From Streptomyces sp. NBC_00572 (GTDB lineage Bacteria; Actinomycetota; Actinomycetes; Streptomycetales; Streptomycetaceae), in assembly GCF_026341815.1 (NCBI RefSeq), contig NZ_JAPENX010000002.1:62001-126000 (forward strand): 64,000 bases of DNA. The letters run 5' to 3'. The notes under the pieces are model-generated. The model worked only from the letters and a program-made list of their open reading frames with translations, was not told the origin of the DNA and ran no database searches. Position numbers and translations under genes: made by a program. Shown here piece by piece: positions 19,434-27,864 of the stretch (its first letter is position 1; the number at the start of each line of letters is the position of its first letter).

Positions 19434-20219
19434 CTACTTGCCCGCCCGTTCGGTGCAGACCGACCAGATCTCCTCCAGCAAGTCTGGGTAGTGCTCTCCG
19501 TACGTGTGCAGCGCATGCCACACCGCGTCCAGAGCCGCATGAAGCGGGGTGGGCTCGGCGGCGGCGAGGACGGCGGGCAGTGCGAAGTGCGGCTGCGAGA
19601 TCTCGCCGGGGACGTACGGTGTGCTGGCGGGGTACGTCAGCAGCGCGGCGGCGACGCGGACGTGCCCGATGTCTGTGGGTGCTGCCGACAACTTGCCGTC
19701 GGACACGGCCGGTGGGGGGCTGCCCGGTAGCCGGCCGAGTTCGTACTGCTTCGACCCGTCGTCATCCTGCTGTGCGGCCGGGACCCATGCCCACCCGGCG
19801 GGCGTCGGGGGAAAATACGGCGATCGCTCGGGGGGCATCGCCCCTCGTACCGACGGCCCCGGCGCGAGCGGGGTGGAGCGAAGGGTCTCCCACATCCGGG
19901 CCTCGTCGTCGAAGGGTGGCGGCAGCGGATGCCCCTCCGCCAGCGCGGTGAGCGCCCTGGCGACCCACGGCACAGCGGTCAGGCCGGCCGTCTCGCATGC
20001 CCGGCGCACGGCCAGCAGCGCCACTGAACGCTGGACCTCCGCCCCCACGGCGTCGAGAGCGTGCACCAGGTCGCCGTCGAAGGTGAGCAGACCGAGGACG
20101 TTGCTCCCCCGGATACCGCGTAGCCTCGCGCTCGGCAGCCTTCCGCCCCACTGCCATTTCTCGTAGTGCCGTCGCCGTTCCTCGGCGGCCCTTTCCTCGT
20201 CCGTGACCGGATCGTGCAC
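19434..20219 (-). CDS. Hypothetical protein (261 aa)
   Basis: I do not recognise the family. The chosen start is the GTG at 20219 (VHDPVTDEERAAEERRR), with AAGGGGGG about 8 nt upstream; the open frame extends to 20387, but that extension is Arg/Cys-rich and unlike a protein. The protein is soluble, begins with a charged helix, has a Pro-rich middle (YFPPTPAGWAWVP) and ends in an acidic-aromatic helix (HYPDLLEEIWSVC). There is no signal peptide, transmembrane helix or metal-binding motif. Third-position GC is high throughout, so it is probably a real gene. It lies 37 nt upstream of the decayed nuclease-like fragment on the same strand, suggesting remnants of one accessory segment. Confidence 0.6.
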   Translation of the reverse strand: MHDPVTDEERAAEERRRHYEKWQWGGRLPSARLRGIRGSNVLGLLTFDGDLVHALDAVGAEVQRSVALLAVRRACETAGLTAVPWVARALTALAEGHPLPPPFDDEARMWETLRSTPLAPGPSVRGAMPPERSPYFPPTPAGWAWVPAAQQDDDGSKQYELGRLPGSPPPAVSDGKLSAAPTDIGHVRVAAALLTYPASTPYVPGEISQPHFALPAVLAAAEPTPLHAALDAVWHALHTYGEHYPDLLEEIWSVCTERAGK

Positions 20220-20773
20220 AGAGCGCCCCCCTTGTTTGGCCGGCCTCGCAAGTCCCCGTCGGACAGGCCGTCGCATGCGTCGCATCATGCCGCAGGGCAC
20301 TGACATGACGGGGCCGAGGCCGCTGCGGGAGCGACGGTGACATCGGTGATACGGCGCTCGGCGAAAGCCGGACGGTGTACAGGTCAACGCACGTCCGCTT
20401 GGGGAATCCAGCTGAGCAGCTCCATCAACGCCTGGTCACGCCAGTTCTGACCACGAGGCTCCCGGCTCTCCGCATCCGGCTCCGCAGCTCCGGGTACGGC
20501 TCCGCCCCCGACGACACTCGTCGGGGGCGGAGCCGGTCGCATCCAGAGCCTCGCGACTCCTCGCCGAGGACCGTGCGACGTCGTCCGCCGTACAGGGTCA
20601 CCGTCGGTCCCGGTCGTCGGGCCGCTCGCCCCGAGGACCGTGTTCCGCGGCGTCGCCGACGGCCCCGGTCAGGAGCCGTTCGGCCCCAGGACAGTCAGCA
20701 CACGGCACCTCCGCACGCCGTCGCTGCCGTCCACGAGGCCGGAGCGGCTCCCCCGGCTCCCTGGTGTGTGGGG
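20220..20773. other. Intergenic region with one strong hairpin
   Basis: 554 nt without a convincing gene on either strand. Apart from the 17-bp hairpin at 20498-20534 I see only GC-rich sequence with no conserved protein frame. The part nearest 20773 may be the 3' untranslated region of the propeller gene transcribed leftward. Confidence 0.5.
20498..20534 (-). terminator. Perfect 17-bp hairpin, probable intrinsic terminator
   Basis: The arms 20498-20514 (GGCTCCGCCCCCGACGA) and 20518-20534 are exact reverse complements around a 3-nt CAC loop. There is no U-tract, as is common for Streptomyces terminators. It lies 240 nt downstream of the propeller gene that ends at 20774 and could also stop transcripts from the right-hand side. 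Confidence 0.65.
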
Positions 20774-21901
20774 TCAGCGGCGGATGCCCGCGTACGCCGA
20801 CGGGGAGATTCCGCCCTCCGCGCCCTGGGCGCCGCCGACCGTCCAGACCCGGCCCGCCTCGTCGGTCGCGGCGCCGTAGAGGTACCCGGCTCCGCGCGGG
20901 TTCTCCGTGCGCTTGAGCAGGCCGTCGGGTCCGAGCGTCAGGACGTAGTTCCCGGCCGGGTTGACGTCGGGGTTCATGGTCTCCCCCACGATCACCGGGC
21001 GGCCGGAGCCGTCGAAGGCGATGTCGAACAGCTGGCCCGTCTCCGCGGGCGTGCGGACGGTGGACCAGGCGCGGCCGTCGAAACGCACGACGACGGGACG
21101 GCGCCACAGGTTCTCGTCCCGCATGTGACCGACGGCCCAGATGTCGTTCGCCGACCGCCGCTCGATGCCGTCGTACATGGCGCCGTCGAGCTCGCTCGGC
21201 AGCTGCTGCTTCGTCCACGACGTGCCGTCGAACCGCGAGACGCCGTCGCCGATGGCGAAGACGACGCCGCCGGGTCCCACCTCCAGCTGGGAGACCCAGG
21301 CGAGCCCGGTGTCGGCCGGCAGCCGGGTCCAGCCGCCGCTGCCGTCCGCCTTGCCACGGAACAGGGCCGGCCGGTACTCGCCGGTCGCGTCGGTGTATCC
21401 GCCGTGCACCCAGACCGCACCGCGCGCGTCCACGTCGACGGCCGACAGCGACGTGCCGTCCGCCCCCTTCGGGAAGGGCAGCTCGACCGCGCTCCAGACC
21501 TTGCCGTTCCAGCGCTGGAGCAGCGCGCGCCCCTGGTCCCAGTCGTCCTCGCCGACGGCTTCGTGGCGGGTGCCCACGGCCCACACCTGATCGGGCGCGC
21601 CGACAGCGAGGTCCTCCAGGCGGCCGTGCTCGGCCGGCTGCGGGGGCGCCTGCCAGCGGGTGCCGGTCCAGCGCAGAGCGACCGGCGCGAAGGGCCGGGT
21701 GGTCGCGTCGTCGTGTTTGCCGACGGCCCAGGTCGCGCCGCCCGCGCTCTCGACGTCGAACAGCACGGTGCCGGTGCTGCCCGGCGGGCTGACGTTCCGC
21801 CAGTTCTGGGTCTCCGCGGCGGCGGGGGCCGCGGCGACGGCGACGAACGAGGCGAGGCCGGCGGCGACGGCGGTGGCCGCACGGGGCAGGGAAAGTTTCA
21901 T
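20774..21901 (-). CDS. Secreted beta-propeller protein with WAVG repeats
   Basis: 375 residues with a Sec signal peptide of about 29 residues (MKLSLPRAATAVAAG, then hydrophobic, ending AAPAAAE, an A-x-A cleavage site). The mature part repeats the strand motif W-A-V-G about every 45-55 residues (ATWAVGKHDD, QVWAVGTRHE, DIWAVGHMRD, RVWTVGGAQG), as in extracytoplasmic propeller proteins common in streptomycetes. The ATG at 21901 has GAGGAA about 8 nt upstream. It stands alone, divergent from nothing obvious, and function is unknown; a binding or scaffold role is the usual guess for such propellers. It is not homologous in motif to the kelch proteins of the toxin operon. Confidence 0.85.
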   Translation of the reverse strand: MKLSLPRAATAVAAGLASFVAVAAAPAAAETQNWRNVSPPGSTGTVLFDVESAGGATWAVGKHDDATTRPFAPVALRWTGTRWQAPPQPAEHGRLEDLAVGAPDQVWAVGTRHEAVGEDDWDQGRALLQRWNGKVWSAVELPFPKGADGTSLSAVDVDARGAVWVHGGYTDATGEYRPALFRGKADGSGGWTRLPADTGLAWVSQLEVGPGGVVFAIGDGVSRFDGTSWTKQQLPSELDGAMYDGIERRSANDIWAVGHMRDENLWRRPVVVRFDGRAWSTVRTPAETGQLFDIAFDGSGRPVIVGETMNPDVNPAGNYVLTLGPDGLLKRTENPRGAGYLYGAATDEAGRVWTVGGAQGAEGGISPSAYAGIRR

Positions 21902-22115
21902 GACGGGATTCCTCGCAAGGAGTCGGGTGTCGTACGTGCTCTCACCCCATTGACGCGCCGACCCACGGGAGACGTTTCAACATTCTTCGAAACAGCTCAG
22001 GGCAGGGCGCGAGCACGATGACCGCAAGTCCGTTTCACACCACCGCCCTGAGGGGGCGTCACCAAGGCGTACGCACTCCGCCCAGAGGGGTCCGGGCGCC
22101 CTGCGCTGCTTCGCT

Positions 22116-22529
22116 TCAGCGGCCGTACACACTGCGGCAGAGACCGGCGGCGCCCACGGGGCGTTCACGCGCCGGCTTCGTGGCAGAGCCGGCGCATGTC
22201 CGGTGTCGGCCCCCGCTCACGATCCCGGTCCATCGCTCCGCGCGGTCGCCCGAGCCGGACCTGGGGCCTCGGGTCCGGAGCCCGGACCAGCAAAGGACCT
22301 TGCGGGTGTGTCCCACGGCGGCGAGGGCCGTGGCGACAGCCGCCGCGCCCGGAGCGGCCCACCACCAGTCGTCCGTCATCCCGGCCAGCGTGAGGCTGAC
22401 CACCGCGAACGCGCCTGTGGCCGGCACGGTGACGGCCAGGTGGGGCACGGCCTCACCCTGCGGGCGCGCCAGGTCCGCGTCGACCCGTTCGGTCGCCCGC
22501 GCCCGCGCCTCCCGGCGCATCGCATCCAT
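22116..22529 (-). CDS. Small putative membrane protein (137 aa), possibly frameshifted
   Basis: No family recognised. The N-terminal 35 residues are charged and helical (MDAMRREARARATERVDADL). Two hydrophobic segments follow (AVTVPATGAFAVVSLTLAG and WWWAAPGAAAVATALAAVG), then HTRKVL. The last 60 residues are Arg/Gly-rich and less protein-like, so the true end may be lost by a frameshift. In-frame sequence upstream of the ATG (reading AYEEAEQTTGRRHSPSGDEP before RRDERRPESEALRA) is also protein-like with no start codon until 22529. The gene may therefore be a decayed copy or use an unrecognised start. Confidence 0.35.
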   Translation of the reverse strand: MDAMRREARARATERVDADLARPQGEAVPHLAVTVPATGAFAVVSLTLAGMTDDWWWAAPGAAAVATALAAVGHTRKVLCWSGLRTRGPRSGSGDRAERWTGIVSGGRHRTCAGSATKPARERPVGAAGLCRSVYGR

Positions 22530-22686
22530 CGCCCGGAGGGCCTCGGACTCGGGGCGCCTCTCGTCACGACGGACCTCGGCATCGTGGCCGCCGTCCTCCC
22601 GTGGCTCGTCACCCGACGGTGAGTGCCGTCTCCCTGTCGTCTGCTCCGCCTCCTCGTATGCGGCCGGACTCCCCCGGCCACGGCCC

Positions 22687-22716
22687 TGATCAGGGCGTGA
22701 TCAGGGCGTGATCAGG
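22687..22716. repeat. 11-bp tandem repeat TGATCAGGGCG at an ORF end
   Basis: Two exact copies of TGATCAGGGCG (22687-22697 and 22698-22708) are followed by a partial third copy. The stop codon of the small reverse-strand frame ending at 22690 lies in the array, so copy-number change would shift the frame. Each unit contains the palindrome CCTGATCAGG or part of it. Confidence 0.6.
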
Positions 22717-22968
22717 AGCGGAGGTCGGTCGCAGGTGGCTGATCCTGCTCGCCGTCCCGTCCACCACCCCTACCTGGCCGACGTCCAGGATCTCCGTCCT
22801 GATGTGGGTGCCCCCGGTGCCGCCCCCGGGGATCGAGGAGCGCGGCGACGGGGCCTGCGGTGGGTAGAAGCCGGTGAGTCGGAGGTCACCGGCGGCGTCC
22901 AACTCGTCGTACGCGCTCCTCGCCAGCGCTGGGGACAGAGGCGTGAGGGGCGGCACCGTCAGGTTCAC
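22690..22968 (-). CDS. Hypothetical protein (92 aa), possibly the displaced C-terminus of the neighbour
   Basis: GTG at 22968 follows a GGGAAG sequence. The product begins VNLTVPPLTPLSPALARS and continues AYDELDAAGDLRLTGFYPP; it has protein-like composition to its end. It overlaps the last part of the 22886-23455 frame by 83 nt. In the overlap, third-position GC and amino-acid composition look better in this frame than in the upstream frame, so one reading is that a frameshift near 22970 split a single gene. No family is recognised. Confidence 0.35.
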   Translation of the reverse strand: MNLTVPPLTPLSPALARSAYDELDAAGDLRLTGFYPPQAPSPRSSIPGGGTGGTHIRTEILDVGQVGVVDGTASRISHLRPTSAPDHALITP

Positions 22969-23455
22969 CGCGGCTTCCCAGCACCGAAGCAACCGGGACG
23001 GCGAACCCCGCCGCCCATGCCGGGTCCGAGGACGTGCCGGCGGGTGTCGGGTTCAGTTCCATCCGCCGGGAGGCCTGTGTCCGGAGGCTCTTGGCGATCG
23101 CCGGGAGCACCGTGGTACGCAGCAGGGCCAGTTCGGTCTCGGCCCTGATCGCCCGTTCTCGTGCCCGTACGCGGGCTCGCTCGGCCAGGTGGTTCTCCAC
23201 GAAGGTCCCGAGCGCCGCCACCGCGGCCAGCGACATGCCGACCACTTGGATCGCGCTCTTGTCGTCTGTCCTGCCGAAGCCCTCTCCGTAGGTGCCTACG
23301 GCCATCAGCCCCGCACCGGCGAGCGCGGATATGGAGACGAAGAAGATGACCTTGCGCCAGTGCGTCCACCCCCGCGCCGAACTTCCCCGTGCTCGCCCCG
23401 CCCGTCCCCAGCGGGCCGAGCACTGTCCCAACACAACGGCCGCCGACAGCCGCAC
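22886..23455 (-). CDS. Putative membrane protein with charged helical tail (189 aa)
   Basis: The frame starts at a GTG (23455). Two hydrophobic segments are visible: KVIFFVSISALAGAGLMAVG and IQVVGMSLAAVAALGTFVE. A strongly charged, probably coiled helix follows (HLAERARVRARERAIRAETE). The last 30 residues are Arg-rich and overlap the small frame at 22690-22968, which suggests a frameshift in an originally longer protein. No family is recognised, and the start is uncertain because several GTG/TTG codons follow. Confidence 0.4.
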   Translation of the reverse strand: MRLSAAVVLGQCSARWGRAGRARGSSARGWTHWRKVIFFVSISALAGAGLMAVGTYGEGFGRTDDKSAIQVVGMSLAAVAALGTFVENHLAERARVRARERAIRAETELALLRTTVLPAIAKSLRTQASRRMELNPTPAGTSSDPAWAAGFAVPVASVLGSRGEPDGAAPHASVPSAGEERVRRVGRRR

Positions 23456-23822
23456 AGTTCCAGTGCGGGGCGATGCGGGTACTTGTCGGCCTCACCGGCG
23501 TACGGTCGGCTCCCCAGATCTCTGTCCGCTCCCTGCCCTGGACCGCGGGTGGGCGTGGGGATCGGCGCCTCAGGGGCCGATGTCCACGTGGTTCCCCAGA
23601 GCAGCGGGTTCATGGGGTGGGCCTCCCGCTTCCATGGGGGCGCCCGGAACTCTGCGTGTGGTTTGCCGCCGAGCTGGCAGCCCTCAAGTCGCCACCCGAT
23701 CCCCATGGCGCACTCCGCCTGGCCGCCCGGCACCGCGCCCGCTCCACATACATGTGGGTCGACGGCAGACGGGATGGGAGTTGAGGGCGGGTGGTGGGTT
23801 GGTGAAGTAGGTCAGCTAACCG
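23456..23822. other. Region without a convincing gene
   Basis: 367 nt. Frames on both strands are open but rich in Arg, Pro, Cys and Trp with no conserved motif or ribosome site. I see nothing else here. Confidence 0.4.
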
Positions 23823-24233
23823 TCACTCGGGTCGAACACCGCCCGGCTCTCCTGGCGGTGCAACAACGATCTGGTTCTCGTCCTCGTAGATGATTCTGCC
23901 CGGGTTCGAAGACTCCAGGCGACAGCACTCCACACCATGCGCGGCAAGAAGGCCCAAGTACCCGTCAACACGTCTGATGAGGTCGACGGCGGACGATTTG
24001 AACCAGGCCACGGCCCCCGGATGCACCTGAGGGCTGTATACATCTGGGTCAACGTCAGTTGGATTGGTGTAATGGGTGTCGTACCAGTCGTTATTGGACC
24101 TCCAGAACCGGTACTGGTCCTCAGTCAGCTTGCCCCGTGCTGCAAGTTCGTTTGCAAGCACGAAGACGCCAGGAAAGTGTCCTCGCGGATGCCTCACTGT
24201 CCCCTGAAACCGGACGTACAACGCTTGGTCCAC
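23823..24233 (-). CDS. Conserved hypothetical protein (136 aa)
   Basis: The product starts VDQALYVRFQGTVRHPRGHF and includes FWRSNNDWYDTHYTNPTDVD and GAVAWFKSS, ending near RIIYEDENQIVV. I remember this pattern (YVRFQGT ... GHFPGVF ... NNDW ... VYDRxVxPGAxAWFK) as a widespread, uncharacterised Streptomyces family. The GTG at 24233 has AAGGGG about 6 nt upstream; a further upstream in-frame ATG at 24314 would add a poorly conserved leader. It is soluble, with no signal peptide. Function unknown. Confidence 0.65.
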   Translation of the reverse strand: MDQALYVRFQGTVRHPRGHFPGVFVLANELAARGKLTEDQYRFWRSNNDWYDTHYTNPTDVDPDVYSPQVHPGAVAWFKSSAVDLIRRVDGYLGLLAAHGVECCRLESSNPGRIIYEDENQIVVAPPGEPGGVRPE

Positions 24234-24462
24234 GAGTGCCCCTTCACACAGATCTGCACTGCCAACGGCGAATCCTAGTGACCGCCCCCAGTGCCCCTCA
24301 CGCGTCCGAGCCATCGGGAAGCCTCAGGGAAGGGTGAGTGATGGCGTGCCCCAGGGCGAGTGTCTAACTGCGTGACAACGGCGACGAACAGCGGCGGACG
24401 AGCGCGGACGATCAGCACAGGTGAGGGGCATCCCGGCTCAGCGCCAGGGTCCCAGTAGTGGG

Positions 24463-26022
24463 TCAGCCCGACGCTGATCGGAGGCCCGGGAAGAGGGTGT
24501 GTGCGCTCTCGTGGACGATTGACATGGCTTCCCGGCCATTGAGCGGCGTCTTCTCGTCGATTGCGGGCACTATGGCGCCCAGTTGTCCGACGAGGGCGAG
24601 GTAGCCGTGGAACAAGGCGGTGGCCAGTGGGTTGAGTGGCGCGTCGGGCGGCACCAGGTCTTGGTCGAAAGCGGGGACCTGCTGGGCGGTAACGTCGGGC
24701 CAATCGTGCGGGTCACGCGGCTGGTCGAGACTCAGGAGAGCGGCCAGATCGGGGGCGTCTGCGTCTCGGGCCGTGAGGGGCGGGCCCAGGTTCCAGCGTT
24801 CACGGAGAGTGCGGACGACCGACGTGTGGTGGTGGACACCGGTGACGACGGTGCGGGCGGGCAGCCAGGCCGAGATGGCGATCGCGGGCAGCCGGACGCC
24901 GAGCCGGTCGAAGGCGAAGCCCATCTGCCCGGGCGGCGCGCCGGGGTCCGGGGCGACGGTGGCGGGCGGGGGCACGTGGTCGTACGTTCCGCCATGCTCG
25001 TCGAAGACGACCATCAGCAGCGTGTTGAGCGCGTTCGACCCTTCCGTCGAGGTCGACGAGCGGACGGCGTCGTAGATCTTCGCCAGCAATGCCTCGCCGC
25101 CCAGCAGGGACGAAGGGGCGTCGAAGGGAATCCCCTGGAGCAACGCCGATTCGGGCGGGTGCATGTCATTGTGGCCGTGCCACAGGTTGGGCTCGATGAA
25201 GGAGTAGGTGGGCAGCTCGCCGGCGGCGGCGTCCTCCAGGAAGCGGTCGGTGGTGACGAAGTGGGTGGCGAACCGATGACGCAGCCGCGGGCCGTGAATC
25301 AGCCCGGTGAACGGGATCGAGCTCGGCGCGTCCACGTAGACCCGCCAGGTCAGACCAGCGGCATCCAAACGCTCGAAGATCGTCTCGGCGTTGTTCTCCA
25401 GCGGAAAGGTGGGGTACGGAGCGTTGACGACGAAGCCTGACGCGCTCGCGGCGTGGAAGAAGGAACGGTTCGTGAATGTCTGAGACGGCACCTCGGCGAA
25501 CCAGTGGTCGAAGGTGCCGAAGCCGCGTGCCAGCGCGGACATCACCGGCAGCTGGTCCGGGGTGTACCCCGCCATGATCTGCGCGTACTCGTGGTACTTG
25601 GGCTGTCGGCCCATCTCGGCCCAGAACGCACTGATGTAGTCGGTGACGAACCCGTCCATCGTCGGGGCTCGCCCGGCCGGCGGAGTGTTGAAGGGGGCGG
25701 CCATCTTCTCGGCCAGCACTCCGCGATTCCCCTCAGGGTCGATCACTCCGAAGAGCTGGGTGTTGACATGCTGGTACTCCTCGCCCGGATCCGGGTTCGG
25801 CGTGTCCATCGTCTCGGCGATCCCGTACGGCACGGTCTGCCCGCCCAAGCGGTCCTCGGCCCAGTCCGGGATCGGGTTCGACAGCTCCTTACCGAGCACA
25901 CCCTCGAAGGCCGCGACCTCACCCGGCTCGTACAGTCGTCCGAGCAAGTTGTCGAACGATCGGTTCTCGAACATCACCACGACTACGTGGTCCAGTGCGC
26001 GACTACGGTCAGGGGTGGGCAT
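24463..26022 (-). CDS. Phosphoesterase/phospholipase C family protein (alkaline-phosphatase fold)
   Basis: 519 residues of the bacterial phospholipase C/acid phosphatase (phosphoesterase, PF04185-type) family, which hydrolyses phosphodiesters with a metal-activated nucleophile. Near the N-terminus VVVVMFENRSFDNLLG carries the ENRSFD metal/nucleophile motif. FDEHGGTYDHVPPP and TGVHHHTSVVRTL are the expected C-terminal metal-site motifs. Length is typical for the shorter members. The ATG at 26022 is preceded by GGAGGTCACCG; a more upstream GTG-like start would add only an Arg-rich stretch. Unlike many relatives it has no Tat or Sec signal, so the enzyme should be cytoplasmic or exported by another route. 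It has no close operon partner. Confidence 0.85.
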   Translation of the reverse strand: MPTPDRSRALDHVVVVMFENRSFDNLLGRLYEPGEVAAFEGVLGKELSNPIPDWAEDRLGGQTVPYGIAETMDTPNPDPGEEYQHVNTQLFGVIDPEGNRGVLAEKMAAPFNTPPAGRAPTMDGFVTDYISAFWAEMGRQPKYHEYAQIMAGYTPDQLPVMSALARGFGTFDHWFAEVPSQTFTNRSFFHAASASGFVVNAPYPTFPLENNAETIFERLDAAGLTWRVYVDAPSSIPFTGLIHGPRLRHRFATHFVTTDRFLEDAAAGELPTYSFIEPNLWHGHNDMHPPESALLQGIPFDAPSSLLGGEALLAKIYDAVRSSTSTEGSNALNTLLMVVFDEHGGTYDHVPPPATVAPDPGAPPGQMGFAFDRLGVRLPAIAISAWLPARTVVTGVHHHTSVVRTLRERWNLGPPLTARDADAPDLAALLSLDQPRDPHDWPDVTAQQVPAFDQDLVPPDAPLNPLATALFHGYLALVGQLGAIVPAIDEKTPLNGREAMSIVHESAHTLFPGLRSASG

Positions 26023-26270
26023 CGGTGACCTCCGATCCGGGTCCGTCCCCCGCCCGCACACTCTCGACTCTTCTCCACACCCGCAGTGCTGTCAAAGCGG
26101 GGCACCGAACCGGCGCCCGGCGGGGCCCAGCCGCACCACGAAGCGTCCTCCCCGGCTACAGGTCCCCGTGCCACATCGATGCCAGATCGCATGGGGACTC
26201 ACGAGGAACCAGGGGCGTCGAGAGACGCCTGCGCGGTGGATCAGCCAGCTCAACAACTGTGCAGGTCAAG

Positions 26271-26332
26271 CCCGGGGGCGCCCTCCCGCTCTCGCAAAGC
26301 GGAGGTCATCGGTTCGAACCAGACAGGGGCTC
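26271..26332 (+). other. tRNA 3'-half remnant (possible att-site scar)
   Basis: The sequence around 26288-26330 can fold as an anticodon arm (CCGCT, loop CTCGCAA, AGCGG) followed by GGAGGTCATCGGTTCGAACC, a tRNA variable/T-loop pattern. The upstream bases do not make a D-arm or acceptor stem, and the T-stem has mispairs, so this is not a complete tRNA. Tyrosine integrases use the anticodon-to-3' end of tRNA genes as attachment sites. The integrase tail immediately downstream makes an attachment-site scar the best explanation. Confidence 0.4.
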
Positions 26333-26348
26333 AACTCAATAGGCCGGC

Positions 26349-26480
26349 GCAGGGGCATGGATCCCCGACTCCGCCACCCGTGCCGTCACGCGCATCTTCA
26401 CCCGGGCCGGGGTCCCGCTCGCCTGGACCGGGCACTCCCTGCGCGTCAGTCTGGCCTCCGTCGCCCACCGCCTTGCGTAG
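26349..26480 (+). pseudogene. Tyrosine recombinase (integrase) C-terminal fragment
   Basis: The frame reads DSATRAVTRIFTRAGVPLAW followed directly by TGHSLRVSLASVAHRLA and a TAG. This matches the H-x-x-R region of phage/ICE tyrosine integrases (usually TGHSLRRGLATxxxRAG). The catalytic tyrosine and the rest of the enzyme are absent, and there is no start codon. It is a 44-codon scar next to a tRNA-like 3' half. Confidence 0.6.
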
Positions 26481-26481
26481 A

Positions 26482-26843
26482 TCGTTCGGCGAGGGGTACG
26501 GCGAGGCCTTCGCTCGCCACCTCGACCCGGTGTATCCCGGGTGGCCCGACCTGGTGTACGCCTATCAGACTCATCAGATCTGCCTGGATCAGATGTACAA
26601 CATTCTGCTCCTGGGCACGGGCGCGGTTCTCAAGCTGATCGCGCACGCCGATACCGTGAACGAGGCAAGCGGGAACGCCCCCTTCTGGCGGGCTACTCCG
26701 ACCATCCGGCGGTGAGTGAACCCTCCGGCCCGAGCTGGGAGCCGATCCGCAGGGTGCTCGACTCCAGCCCCTTACTGCCCACGCCGGCGGAGTTCGTGGC
26801 CGTCCACCGGGCCATTCAGGGCGCCGGCAAGGAACATCGTTGA
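26482..26843 (+). pseudogene. Frameshifted remnant of an unknown protein
   Basis: Two frames join into one protein-like sequence. The first runs FGEGYGEAFARHLDPVYPGW, continues with QTHQICLDQMYNILLLGTG, and stops near 26715. The second continues AGYSDHPAVSEPSGPSWEPI and RRVLDSSPLLPTPAEFVAVH to a stop at 26843. The switch falls in the C-rich run near 26680. No start codon or ribosome site precedes the first half, so it is truncated as well as shifted. Family not recognised. Confidence 0.5.
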
Positions 26844-27086
26844 CATGTGGGCCTCGCTGGGGAGTGACCGCCCGCCTGACGGACGATGGGCAACGCTCTA
26901 CGTGTCGGTGGCTTGAACACACTGATCTGCCCCGGCATCTGCCATTGCTGGGGCAGGTTGGGGGCCGCGGTGGACTGCGCGAGAGTGACATGGCTCATCG
27001 TCACCCATGCCGGCGTCAGTCCCCCACGGCCTGTCAGCACCAAGTACCCGTTCGCTCGGCCATCCGGCCGCCGAGTACCCAGCTCG

Positions 27087-27758
27087 TCACTCCATGGTGG
27101 CCAGGAGTGCACGGCGTGCGATGTCAACGTGCTCCTGAACATATTCGGTCAAGGCCGGCTCATCGTCGCCGCGCAGGAGGTCGGCAATCTTCCGGTGTTC
27201 TTCGACGACGCGTGCACGGTAGTCAGTTGCGGCGTCAGCGATGCGGCAGAGGTGGAAGAGGCGAATCTGAGACCGGATGGTGTGCCACGCGGCTGTGAGG
27301 CGGGCATTGCCGGCCATGCGGTAGATCTGGTCGTGGAAGGCGAGGTCTGCTGCCGCCAGGTCGCTGTCGCTCGCGCCGCCGCGGGCCTTTTCCTCCATTG
27401 CTGCGATGAGACTGTCCAGCTCATCGAGGCCGGCTTCGGTACCTGCCCGACGTGCAGTGATCGCTGCGAGGCGATCGAGTGCCGCGCGCAGGTCATAGAC
27501 CTCTTGCACGTCGTGAGGGGTGACATCGATGACAGTGGTGCTGCGGTGCCAGCCGCTGCGAACCAAGCCTTCCTTCTCCAATTGGGCCAGACCGTCACGG
27601 ACGGAACCGCGACTGATGCCGAGTTCCTCGGCCAGACCGACCTCCCGCAACTGCGCACCAGGAGGGAAGCGGCCCGCGAAAATGGCATCGCGCACCAGGT
27701 CGGCTGCCTCGTCGGCAAGTCCCCGTCGTGTGACTTTGGGCAGTACGGAGGCACTCAT
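27087..27758 (-). CDS. GntR-family (FadR/FCD subfamily) transcriptional regulator
   Basis: 223 residues. Residues about 10-75 are a winged HTH with the GntR pattern (LADEAADLVRDAIFAGRFPP, then GAQLREVGLAEELGISRGSV). The C-terminal 140 residues are a helical FCD ligand domain with the metal-site residues expected for the class (DLAFHDQIYRMAGN, and EHRKIADLLRGDD late in the protein). The ATG at 27758 follows an almost perfect palindrome (27761-27779); a second palindrome lies at 27849-27864. It is divergent from a VOC-SDR operon starting at 28073. The simplest model is a local repressor controlling itself and that operon in response to a small metabolite; ligand unknown. Confidence 0.88.
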   Translation of the reverse strand: MSASVLPKVTRRGLADEAADLVRDAIFAGRFPPGAQLREVGLAEELGISRGSVRDGLAQLEKEGLVRSGWHRSTTVIDVTPHDVQEVYDLRAALDRLAAITARRAGTEAGLDELDSLIAAMEEKARGGASDSDLAAADLAFHDQIYRMAGNARLTAAWHTIRSQIRLFHLCRIADAATDYRARVVEEHRKIADLLRGDDEPALTEYVQEHVDIARRALLATME

Positions 27759-27760
27759 GT

Positions 27761-27779
27761 CCCAATGTTGACATTTGGG
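27761..27779. promoter_or_regulatory. Probable GntR operator 1
   Basis: CCCAATGTTGACATTTGGG is an inverted repeat (CCCAATGT / ACATTtGGG around TG) lying 3 nt upstream of the regulator start codon. Its core AATGTTGACATT is identical to that of operator 2. The position implies autoregulation, and either a leaderless mRNA or an operator within the 5' UTR. Confidence 0.7.
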
Positions 27780-27848
27780 GATCGCGCGCGGCAAGCCTGG
27801 CGCGGGGGCCGCCTCCAGCGCTCGGCGACCACTCGACCACCCCAATGT

Positions 27849-27864
27849 CGAATGTTGACATTCG
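27849..27864. promoter_or_regulatory. Probable GntR operator 2
   Basis: CGAATGTTGACATTCG is a perfect 7-bp inverted repeat around a TG centre and shares its 12-bp core with operator 1. It lies between the regulator and the divergent VOC-SDR operon, 209 nt before the VOC start, so it could serve either promoter. Confidence 0.72.

Noticed and set aside
26271..26332. Complete tRNA gene.
   Set aside because: Anticodon arm and T-loop sequences are visible, but no acceptor or D-arm can be found upstream and the T-stem has mispairs.
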